24,325 bases of DNA, taken from contig JACZYS010000008.1 in assembly GCA_022570975.1 (NCBI GenBank), forward strand, positions 1 to 24,325, in the 5' to 3' direction. This stretch comes from Candidatus Zixiibacteriota bacterium. GTDB taxonomy: Bacteria; Zixibacteria; MSB-5A5; GN15; FEB-12. The notes beneath the pieces were generated by a model. It ran no database searches. It worked only from the letters and a program-made list of their open reading frames with translations, and was not told the DNA's origin. How positions within the stretch are numbered: the stretch's first letter is position 1; each line of letters starts with the position of its first letter. Positions 16,205-23,350 of this stretch are shown piece after piece. Made by a program: the position numbers and the translations under genes.

Positions 16205-16207
16205 CGT
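16187..16207 (+). promoter_or_regulatory. Leader hairpin 3 holding the flagellin ribosome site (probable CsrA site)
   Basis: ACGTCA (16187-16192) pairs perfectly with TGACGT (16202-16207), immediately before the flagellin ATG. The nine-base loop AGGAGGATA holds the Shine-Dalgarno sequence and two overlapping GGA motifs (16194-16196 and 16197-16199). CsrA bound here would directly block ribosome loading, as described for hag mRNA in Bacillus subtilis. CsrA and FliW are encoded 5-7 kb upstream. Confidence 0.75.
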
Positions 16208-18373
16208 ATGGCACTTCGAATTAACCACAACCTAGCTGCAATGAACGCTAACCGAAATCTGGCGAACAGCAGCAACGCACTCGAGAAATCGATGCAGAAA
16301 CTGTCATCCGGTTTCCGAATCAACCAGGGTGCTGATGATCCTGCTGGTCTGGTAATTTCAGAACAGTTCCGGGCTCAGATTGCCGGATTGAACCGTGCTA
16401 TTGGAAACTCAGAAGGTTCCATAAGTATGATTCAGACCGCAGAAGGCGCACTTGGTGAAATCTCTAACCTTCTCATCTCCATGAGAGAGTTAGCAATTCA
16501 CGCTGCTAACACTGGCTTCAACGATGCCAACCAGTTAGCTGCTGACCAGGCTGAAATTGACAACGCGATCAAAACAATTGATCGTATTGCTGCCAACACT
16601 CAGTTTGGTACAAAGAAACTCTTAGATGGAAGTAATGACAACATTGCTACTATCACATCCGCAAACAGTTCTGGCGTTACCATTAAGGAGTCTTTCCTTA
16701 ACTCCGGTGCTCACTCAATCTCCGCTACAAAGATTGCTGATTCTACAGCTTCTTTGAACACAACTTCTTTAGGATTAAGCCTCAAGAATACAGACGGGGA
16801 TCCAATCAATCTGACAGAAGATATTCACAACATTGATGTTTTACAGGCATCTGACGTTGCTAAGAAAACTTCTGACAGCATTACCTTAGCTGACGCTTTT
16901 GGTAATGACTTAGTACTTTCCGCTACAGCTTCTGTTGCTATGATATCTTCAACAGGTATCGCTGCCGCAGCTACTGCTTCACATGCCGGCTCTTACACAG
17001 TAGTTATTAACTACCAGGAAAACGGTGAATCTCCATCCAGTAACCAAACATTTAATGTTACAGTTGCTAGTGGCGACAACACTTCAACTGTTGCTTCCAA
17101 TTTGCAGTCTCAGATTAACCTGAACACATCATTGGCGGGTAAAGTATCTGTAACAGGTACTGACAGTGGTCAGTTGAGAATCAAAACTTCTAACCAGGGT
17201 GCACAGTACTCAATTAAGACAGAAGCTTCTTCAAATAACGCTGCTGTCACATATTTCAGTTTTGCTGCTATTGATGACAGAGGTGAATCTGCAAACGTAC
17301 TGAACTTTACCGTTACAACAGCTACCGGTTCTGCAAGAACCAGTGACGTAACAGTAGGTGCTGCTACTTATACTTCTTTAAGTTCATTGGTAACAGCTAC
17401 CAACACTGCTCTGGACACAGCTTTTGGTAAAGTCCAGGGTGACACCGCTACATCTGATATAGTTTCCTCGCTCGTTAACACTAATCAGCTTCAGTTTGCT
17501 ACTCAGGACGAAGGTTCTGACTATTCAATCAAGATTAACACTGGTGCTGCTGGAACCGGAAACCTTCGTAACGTATTGAAGCTTACTGATGATACCTTAG
17601 CCAATACGGGACTTGCTGCTTTAGTAGCATTTGATAACTTTACAAATACAATTACTAAAGTAAACTTTGGTTCTACTCAGGATATAACTTTGAAAAACAA
17701 AGCCGATGGCGATGTTTCTCAGGGTACAGTTGAAATGACAGTTAGTACTGGTGCAAACGGTATTAATATTGGTAACCTGCTCTTAGATGTTAAAGCAGCA
17801 AAGTTTGATGTTCGTTTGGACGGCGGTCCTGCTACTTCAGTTTCTGCTGGTAATACGGCAACAATCTTTAACGCCGACCGTTCACAGTCTCTCAAACTTT
17901 CCTACGCCTTAACTTCACAGGGCGGAACAGAAACAATCAATAATATTGACCGATCTCTGGTCTTCCAGATAGGTGCAAACGTTGGACAGACAGTCAACAT
18001 AGGACTCCAGGGCATGCAGGCTTCTTCATTGGGTAGGGGAATTGCCGGTAACTCTTTCACCAGTCTGTCTCAGATTAACGTTACGACGTCTTCTGGAGCT
18101 CAGAGTTCACAGTCTATTATTGACGCTGCTATCAATGAAGTTTCCTCAACTCGTGGAACGCTTGGTAGCTTCCAGAAGAATACTCTGGAATCGAATTTGA
18201 GAAACCTCAGAATTGCTGCTCATAACTTGACAGCTGCTGAATCTCAGATTCGTGACACTGATATTGCAAGAGAGATGTCAGAATTCACCAAGAACCAGAT
18301 ACTTGTTCAGGCTGGTGTTGCCATGCTTGCTCAGGCCAATCAGGTTCCTCAGGCGGTTCTTTCACTCTTTTAA
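16208..18373 (+). CDS. fliC: Flagellin (filament subunit), large
   Basis: The 721-residue flagellin has the conserved N-terminal D0/D1 (ALRINHNLAAMNANRNL, then SSGFRINQGADDPAGLVISE and GALGEISNLLISMRELA) and C-terminal D1/D0 (LESNLRNLRIAAHNLTAAES, then IRDTDIAREM and ending QAVLSLF). Residues about 165-635 form a long Ser/Thr/Ala-rich variable region containing flagellin-IN-like units. Two related blocks, QLRIKTSNQGAQYSIKT and QLQFATQDEGSDYSIKI, lie about 106 residues apart, suggesting an internal duplication. Cysteine is absent. AAGGAGG at 16192-16198 sets ATG 16208. Codon use is more uniform than in neighbouring genes, fitting high expression. Sigma-28 transcription and CsrA control are indicated by the leader. 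Confidence 0.98.
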   Translation: MALRINHNLAAMNANRNLANSSNALEKSMQKLSSGFRINQGADDPAGLVISEQFRAQIAGLNRAIGNSEGSISMIQTAEGALGEISNLLISMRELAIHAANTGFNDANQLAADQAEIDNAIKTIDRIAANTQFGTKKLLDGSNDNIATITSANSSGVTIKESFLNSGAHSISATKIADSTASLNTTSLGLSLKNTDGDPINLTEDIHNIDVLQASDVAKKTSDSITLADAFGNDLVLSATASVAMISSTGIAAAATASHAGSYTVVINYQENGESPSSNQTFNVTVASGDNTSTVASNLQSQINLNTSLAGKVSVTGTDSGQLRIKTSNQGAQYSIKTEASSNNAAVTYFSFAAIDDRGESANVLNFTVTTATGSARTSDVTVGAATYTSLSSLVTATNTALDTAFGKVQGDTATSDIVSSLVNTNQLQFATQDEGSDYSIKINTGAAGTGNLRNVLKLTDDTLANTGLAALVAFDNFTNTITKVNFGSTQDITLKNKADGDVSQGTVEMTVSTGANGINIGNLLLDVKAAKFDVRLDGGPATSVSAGNTATIFNADRSQSLKLSYALTSQGGTETINNIDRSLVFQIGANVGQTVNIGLQGMQASSLGRGIAGNSFTSLSQINVTTSSGAQSSQSIIDAAINEVSSTRGTLGSFQKNTLESNLRNLRIAAHNLTAAESQIRDTDIAREMSEFTKNQILVQAGVAMLAQANQVPQAVLSLF

Positions 18374-18389
18374 TATATAAGAGTAAACA

Positions 18390-18423
18390 AATTTCAGGAG
18401 GAGTTAATTCTCCTCCTGAAATT
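18390..18423 (+). terminator. Perfect 14-bp inverted repeat after flagellin
   Basis: AATTTCAGGAGGAG (18390-18403) and CTCCTCCTGAAATT (18410-18423) are exact reverse complements around the loop TTAATT, starting 17 nt after the flagellin stop. The 3' side is followed by CTTACTTA rather than a clean T run. It could be a partial terminator, or a 3' stabiliser of flagellin mRNA that still permits some read-through into fliD. Confidence 0.65.
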
Positions 18424-18472
18424 CTTACTTATAGGAAAGAAGAATGAAAGACATTGGAGTCAGGAGATAGAA

Positions 18473-20818
18473 ATGGCAATTGCACCTTTCTCTATAGACG
18501 GACTTTCGTCCGGCTTAAATACTACCGAAATTATTGATTCCATCATAAGATTTGAACGCCGGTCAACAGTCCTGCTTGAATTTGACCAGGCCCAAAAAAC
18601 AAATATTATTTCCACTTTGAAGGCTCTTCAGGCAAAATTTTTTGGATTAAGCACAGCCCTTCAATCATTATCAAATCCAAAGACTTTTGAAAGAACAAAC
18701 GTTACCGTATCAGACGATACTTTTCTAAGTGCAATAGCAAGTGGAAGGGCAGGTAATGGTGCCTACGATATACAGATACAGTCGATCGCACGCAACCACC
18801 AGATAGCCAGTCAGGGTTTTGAAAACGAATCTATTTCCACCATGGGAATCGGCACAATCTCCATTCAGATTGGAGATAATGCTTCTAATGATGTTATAAT
18901 AGATTCTTCCAATAATTCTCTCATTGGAATAAAAAGCGCCATAAATTCAGCTAATTTAGGAGTAATCGCTTCTATTATCAATGATGGAACTTCAGAAAAT
19001 GCGTTTCGCCTTGTTCTCTCTTCAAAAAAGACAGGCGTAGCCAACGATATAAAAATTACATCGACCTTAACCGGTGGTTCAAATCTGGATTACAGCTCAA
19101 CATCATTTGATAAACCGGAGGCGGTCAACATGAACCCCTCTTCAACATCAAAAATTTCTCTTGGCACAACAGCATCATTTTCAGGGTCGAGCAACAAAAT
19201 ATATACATTTACTGTAAAAGGCAGTGGTTCTCAAATAATAGGAACCGATACGATCACATTAGATTGGACCGACGGAACAAACTCCGGGTCAATAATCGTT
19301 ACGCAGGCAGACAACGAGGTTGAACTGGTAGGAACGGGATCAGAGGGGCTAAAATTGTCTTTTGCGGCAGGAACTTTAAATGAGGGCGATATTTTCCAGG
19401 TAGGAACCTTTGCACCGCTGCTTCAGGAAGCTACCGATGCCCGCATATCGGTGGGGTCATCCGGAGGCTCAGGCTCACCCATAATAATTACATCAGAGAA
19501 CAATGAGTTTAAAGATGTTATCGGAGGGTTAAGTATCACTACTAAAAAAGAAACCAAGGCAGGAGAATCAATCACAATCAATACATCCCTTGATGTTTCC
19601 GGAATTAAAGCAAAAGTTGGTGAGTTTATTAAAAATTATAATGCCATCAATGACTTCATTGATAAGCAAAACAGCTATAATCCGGACACAAAAGAATCTG
19701 GTGTCTTATTTGGAGATGTTACTATGCAGTTCATGCAGAATGGTATCAGAAGAACTGTCGGCTCCGTTATACCGGGTATTGACACAAAATTTAACCAGCT
19801 CTTTTCCATCGGAATAAGAACATTAGGTGTCGGAAAACTGGCTATTGATAAACGGACTCGATTTGAAGATGCTTTAAATAATAATCTTGATGATGTCATC
19901 AAGCTCTTTACAACTTCCGGAAATTCAAGCAGCAATTTTATTGAATTTATTTCGGCAGGAACTGAAACCAAAACCGGAGAAGCCTTTGATATTAATATTA
20001 CGCAAGCTGCTTCAAAAGGAAAATACCTGAGCTCAGGGATTACCGACCCGGGGACTACTCCGTTAACTTTGAATAGCTCCAACAATAGATTAAAAATATC
20101 TGTCGACGGTCTTTTCTCAAACGAAATGTTGCTAACGGAAAAGACATATAATTCAAGTGATGAATTGATTAAAGAGATTCAGGCCAAAATTGACAACGAT
20201 GATAAAATAGGCAACCGTGGTCTAACCGTTAAGTGGGTGTCCACCGGAACCGGCACCGGATATATTGAATTTGAAAGCTCAACCTATGGTGCGGCTTCAA
20301 AAATTGAGATGCAGACTTCCATTCCATCTCCGGCCTACAACCTTCTGGGGATAACCACCGGTGCTCCCCTAAATGGAAAAGATGTTGAAGGAACCATGAA
20401 CGGAGAAGATGCTGAAGGCCTTGGCCAGGTTTTGACCGCCAAGGAGGGGAACGAGACAACCTCAGAGTTAAAGCTGAAAATTACATTAGAAAGCTCTCAA
20501 CTTGGCACGGGCGCGGAAGGAAGCATAACTATAAGTAAAGGTCTGGCCGACTTATTGAACGACCAGATTGACAATTTCACCGAATCTACGGACGGCACTT
20601 TTGACAGAAAAATCTCAAGCACGCAAAAACAGATCGAAGAAATTACAGAGAGAATAAAAGAGAAAGATGAATTCCTTGCCTTGCGTAGAGATTCGCTCTT
20701 TAAGCAGTTTTTAGAAATGGAATCGGCTCTTGCTCAACTTAGAGTTGAGGGGGATTTCTTAAGCGTCCAGTTGGCAAGCATTAATGCAAATTGGAATTTT
20801 AATAGGAATAATCGATAA
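18473..20818 (+). CDS. fliD: Filament cap protein FliD, enlarged
   Basis: FliD caps the filament tip and folds incoming flagellin. Residues about 8-110 are the N-terminal domain (ISIDGLSSGLNTTEIIDSI-like opening, SNPKTFERTNVTVSD). Residues about 213-318 form an inserted beta domain (YTFTVKGSG, ITLDWTDGTNSGSI, GDIFQVGTFAP), a type also known in FliD of some deltaproteobacteria. A further unit at about 530-690 contains GKDVEGTMNGEDAEG. The C-terminal coiled coil (about 713-762) and the ending VQLASINANWNF are typical. At 781 residues it is longer than the usual 450-700. No cysteine is present. AGGAG precedes ATG 18473. Confidence 0.95.
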   Translation: MAIAPFSIDGLSSGLNTTEIIDSIIRFERRSTVLLEFDQAQKTNIISTLKALQAKFFGLSTALQSLSNPKTFERTNVTVSDDTFLSAIASGRAGNGAYDIQIQSIARNHQIASQGFENESISTMGIGTISIQIGDNASNDVIIDSSNNSLIGIKSAINSANLGVIASIINDGTSENAFRLVLSSKKTGVANDIKITSTLTGGSNLDYSSTSFDKPEAVNMNPSSTSKISLGTTASFSGSSNKIYTFTVKGSGSQIIGTDTITLDWTDGTNSGSIIVTQADNEVELVGTGSEGLKLSFAAGTLNEGDIFQVGTFAPLLQEATDARISVGSSGGSGSPIIITSENNEFKDVIGGLSITTKKETKAGESITINTSLDVSGIKAKVGEFIKNYNAINDFIDKQNSYNPDTKESGVLFGDVTMQFMQNGIRRTVGSVIPGIDTKFNQLFSIGIRTLGVGKLAIDKRTRFEDALNNNLDDVIKLFTTSGNSSSNFIEFISAGTETKTGEAFDINITQAASKGKYLSSGITDPGTTPLTLNSSNNRLKISVDGLFSNEMLLTEKTYNSSDELIKEIQAKIDNDDKIGNRGLTVKWVSTGTGTGYIEFESSTYGAASKIEMQTSIPSPAYNLLGITTGAPLNGKDVEGTMNGEDAEGLGQVLTAKEGNETTSELKLKITLESSQLGTGAEGSITISKGLADLLNDQIDNFTESTDGTFDRKISSTQKQIEEITERIKEKDEFLALRRDSLFKQFLEMESALAQLRVEGDFLSVQLASINANWNFNRNNR

Positions 20819-20826
20819 TAATCAAA

Positions 20827-21276
20827 ATGGGATTTCAAATGGAAAATAAAATAGGAACATATAGAACGGTGGATTTTCATGGAAAATCCCAATTGGAACT
20901 TCTGATTAAAGTGTATGATGGAGCAATTAATTCTTACAGAACAGCCAAAAAAGAATACCTGGCAAAAAATCTTGAAGCTGGATATGCACAGCTTGAAAAA
21001 GCAAAAAAATTCATCACTCATCTCTACACTACATTAGACCATGAAAAAGGCGGCGAAGTTGCAGCAAGTCTGGACAAAATTTATGTTTTCATCTTAAACG
21101 AAACAAATGTGCTGGAAGCGACAAAAGAATCGTCAAAGATTGACGACATAATAGATATATTGGATAGCCTCCGCTCAGGATGGTCTGAACTAAAAGAAAA
21201 TCAAGAAGCTGATGATATTAAAGAAAGCGGAACAAAGGATTTGAAAAACAAAAAGGAACTATCAATAACGGCATAA
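20827..21276 (+). CDS. fliS: Flagellin export chaperone FliS
   Basis: FliS binds the C-terminus of flagellin in the cytoplasm and prevents early polymerisation. The 149-residue product carries the family pattern: LELLIKVYDGAINSYRTAK, AQLEKAKKFITHLYTTLDHEKGG in pieces, and LDKIYVFILNETNVLEA, followed by a charged tail (SELKENQEADD...KKELSITA) longer than usual. ATG 20827 and ATG 20839 (MENKIG) are both possible starts; neither has a strong ribosome site. It follows fliD by eight bases, the normal order. Confidence 0.93.
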   Translation: MGFQMENKIGTYRTVDFHGKSQLELLIKVYDGAINSYRTAKKEYLAKNLEAGYAQLEKAKKFITHLYTTLDHEKGGEVAASLDKIYVFILNETNVLEATKESSKIDDIIDILDSLRSGWSELKENQEADDIKESGTKDLKNKKELSITA

Positions 21277-21278
21277 TA

Positions 21279-21731
21279 ATGAACTTCACCGATATAAATA
21301 AATTAGAGCGTGAGCTGACTTTTAGTCTCAAAGAAGAATATTCTTTTTATCAATCATTGTATGTCATGCTTGACAAACAGAGAGATGCTCTCAAGTACAA
21401 TAAAGATAATCGTTTGGTCGAGCTCTTTGCGGAAATTGAAAGATGTCACAAGAGGATACAAAAATCAGAAGTGAAAATTTCAGAGATGAAGAACAAAAAC
21501 CCGGACCTCTTCAATATGGTAATCGTTTTACCGGATGTCAAAAAGATAATTAACTCCATGGCTACTCTTTTAAAAAAGAATATAAAACTTGTAGCTGAGT
21601 GCGAAGAATATATGACCGGAAAATATGAGAAAATTAAAAGAGAAATTGATAAACTCAAAAATAGCGAGAAGATATTACAGTATATTACCGAAGCACCGGC
21701 TTCACCACAATTTGTTGATGGGAAAAAATAG
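21279..21731 (+). CDS. Coiled-coil FlgN/FliT-like flagellar chaperone (probable)
   Basis: The 150-residue product is almost all charged helix: LERELTFSLKEEYSFYQSLYVMLDKQ, then a second and third helix rich in Lys/Glu, with a short disordered C-terminus (EAPASPQFVDGKK). The pattern of paired hydrophobics (YQSLYVMLDKQRDAL) resembles FlgN-family and FliT chaperones. Its place directly after fliD-fliS, two bases from the fliS stop, is where FliT is often encoded, and FliT serves FliD. Assignment relies on context, because these families share little sequence. A true FlgN-like gene already exists at 6907. Confidence 0.6.
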   Translation: MNFTDINKLERELTFSLKEEYSFYQSLYVMLDKQRDALKYNKDNRLVELFAEIERCHKRIQKSEVKISEMKNKNPDLFNMVIVLPDVKKIINSMATLLKKNIKLVAECEEYMTGKYEKIKREIDKLKNSEKILQYITEAPASPQFVDGKK

Positions 21732-21782
21732 CCGAAGGCTTCATTTATAATCACCTTATAATCGGAATAGGAAGGTGCAAAA

Positions 21783-22091
21783 ATGAAAATAGGACCAGTT
21801 GAAAGCAGGCAATTTGTAAATAGTCTCAAGAAGGCGGAAATAAGCCAGGGAGACGACAGTGTTGGTTCTCGTTTTAAGACCAAAGACAGCTTTGATATCT
21901 CATTGGCAACAAAGAAGAAAATAAGAGACTTGGCCGACCGAAAACTGTTGGAAAGCGGTGAAATCGGCGAGGCAAATTTCGAAGATAATCTGGAGAAGAG
22001 AAACATCATAAAATTAAGAATATCAAGCGGATATTACAAAAACAGGAATGTTCTCAAGCAAATCGCCGATAAGTTAATAAAAGGTATTTGA
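21783..22091 (+). CDS. flgM: FlgM-like anti-sigma-28 factor (divergent)
   Basis: FlgM holds sigma-28 inactive until the hook is finished, when it is exported. This 102-residue protein starts MKIGPVES, has a polar, probably disordered first half, and a C-terminal block IIKLRISSGYYKNRNVLKQI followed by ADKLIKGI. That block matches the FlgM pattern of I-x-SGxY, a short turn, then IADKLL. No FlgM is present in its common place next to flgN. GGAAGG lies shortly before ATG 21783. The FlgM core is convincing by pattern, but the middle (SLATKKKIRDLADRKL) is unlike typical FlgM, so the call is moderate. Confidence 0.68.
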   Translation: MKIGPVESRQFVNSLKKAEISQGDDSVGSRFKTKDSFDISLATKKKIRDLADRKLLESGEIGEANFEDNLEKRNIIKLRISSGYYKNRNVLKQIADKLIKGI

Positions 22092-22120
22092 GATATTTTA
22101 ACCAATAAACCGGGCCAAAA

Positions 22121-23020
22121 ATGGAAACAAGCATAGCTGACAATAAAATTGCTGATAATAAAGTCAAACAAATAATTTCTAATATTAGAAACTTGCCCAC
22201 TCCTCCGATTGTTTTTCACCAAATTCAAAAAGTAATAAACGACCCGAACGTATCAGCTAATCAGGTGGCAGGAATCTTATCTGAAGACCCGGCTATGTCT
22301 GTAAAAGTCTTAAAACTTACCAACTCTGCTTTTTATGGTCTCTCGCGTGAAGTGGACTCAGTAAGACAAGCAGTAGTCATAGTTGGACTGGAAGCAATTA
22401 AAAATCTTGTTCTCTCGGCATCTGTTTTGGATATGTTCAAAGATAAAAATGTTGATCAGGACTTTCAGGAAAAACATTGGAGACATTCACTGGCTACCGG
22501 ATTCTGTTGCAGAATTGTCGCTCGTCAGATTAAAGACCATGGATTTATTGATGCAGATGCCGCTTTTTCAGCCGGACTTCTCCATGACATGGGGAAAATG
22601 GTAATAATTTGTTTCTTAGATGATGAAAGAGAAAAAATTAGAGCTGCTCACAAGCAGGAGCCTGGCCTCTCTGATTTTGAGATTGAAGATAAAACTATCG
22701 GCTTTAACCACGCCCAGGTTGGCGGATTCTTAACCGAATTATGGAAACTGCCTCAGGTTTTAAGTGACGCCATCAGTTTTCATCATACTCCTTTTGAAAG
22801 CGAGCAGGAAAATCAGCTTTGTTATATGTTGAATGTCAGCAATTATATCGCAAAAAAGACTTTCTATGTTGATGAAGATGAAGCACAAATTGGATCTGTT
22901 GATCAAAAAGTTTTGGGACATTTGAATATCAAAGAAGAAAAAATAGAAATTATATCAGAAATTCTCAAAGAAGAATTTCTTAAAGCTGAGACGTTTATGC
23001 AGATGGCCGGATTAACCTAA
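22121..23020 (+). CDS. HDOD-domain signalling protein
   Basis: HDOD proteins are HD-like, usually non-catalytic, signalling proteins often linked to motility and chemotaxis control. The 299-residue product has the HDOD opening IRNLPTPPIVFHQIQKVIND, then ILSEDPAMSVKVLKLTNSAFYG, and the later VRQAVVIVGLEAIKNLVLS. Residues LLHDMGK (153-159) and His122 keep part of an HD metal motif. It is cytoplasmic by sequence. It follows the FlgM-like gene by 29 nt on the same strand and may be in the flagellar transcript. Its partner and signal are not visible. Confidence 0.9.
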   Translation: METSIADNKIADNKVKQIISNIRNLPTPPIVFHQIQKVINDPNVSANQVAGILSEDPAMSVKVLKLTNSAFYGLSREVDSVRQAVVIVGLEAIKNLVLSASVLDMFKDKNVDQDFQEKHWRHSLATGFCCRIVARQIKDHGFIDADAAFSAGLLHDMGKMVIICFLDDEREKIRAAHKQEPGLSDFEIEDKTIGFNHAQVGGFLTELWKLPQVLSDAISFHHTPFESEQENQLCYMLNVSNYIAKKTFYVDEDEAQIGSVDQKVLGHLNIKEEKIEIISEILKEEFLKAETFMQMAGLT

Positions 23021-23137
23021 CTGCTTGCTTTCAAAAGCCTTACAATATATCTTTCGCCCAATTTCTTAATTTCCTCTCAAATTCATAAACAATTGAACCA
23101 TAAAGAAATGAGTTTTCTGCTGAGAAGAAATTTAGCC

Positions 23138-23166
23138 TTGACTTATTTTAGATTCTCATATATAAT
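23138..23166 (+). promoter_or_regulatory. Sigma-70 promoter of tRNA-Val
   Basis: TTGACT (23138-23143), a 17-nt spacer and TATAAT (23161-23166) form a near-consensus housekeeping promoter. Transcription would begin near 23173, about 30 nt before the tRNA, and could continue into thrS. The rest of 23021-23137 shows no gene or clear structure. Confidence 0.75.
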
Positions 23167-23201
23167 GACAGACTGAAAAATTAGCTAAGGCTTTGTGGAA
23201 T

Positions 23202-23278
23202 GGGCGATTAGCTCAGGTGGTTAGAGTACTTGCTTGACATGCAAGGGGTCACTGGTTCAAGTCCAGTATCGCCCACCA
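23202..23278 (+). tRNA. tRNA-Val (anticodon GAC)
   Basis: A complete cloverleaf is visible. The acceptor stem is GGGCGAT/ATCGCCC with discriminator A and encoded CCA. The D-arm has the usual TAGCTCAGGTGGTTAGA pattern. The anticodon stem CTTGC/GCAAG encloses TTGACAT, giving anticodon GAC (valine). The T-arm contains GGTTCAAGTCC. No intron is present. It lies between the HDOD gene and thrS. Confidence 0.96.
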
Positions 23279-23291
23279 TTTAATTTTATTA

Positions 23292-23313
23292 CGGATTGCG
23301 AATACGCAACCCG
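23292..23313 (+). other. Stem-loop between tRNA-Val and thrS
   Basis: CGGATTGCG (23292-23300) pairs with CGCAACCCG (23305-23313) around loop AATA, with one A-C mismatch. No T run follows directly. It may help tRNA 3' processing or act as a weak terminator. No T-box features are seen. Confidence 0.4.
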
Positions 23314-23350
23314 CTCTTAAGTCTGTTGTTAAAAAAAGAAGTAAAAGAAA

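Noticed and set aside
19675..20085. 136-residue open frame on the minus strand inside fliD
   Set aside because: It is an antisense shadow of a clear FliD coding region.
21446..22009. 187-residue minus-strand open frame
   Set aside because: It is antisense to two plausible genes, and its Phe/Ser/Leu-rich make-up is what the complement of Lys/Glu-rich coding gives.
22065..22072. Exact GCCGATAA, a sigma-28 -10 match
   Set aside because: It lies inside the conserved codons for ADKL of the FlgM-like gene and has no TAAA-like -35 at the right distance.
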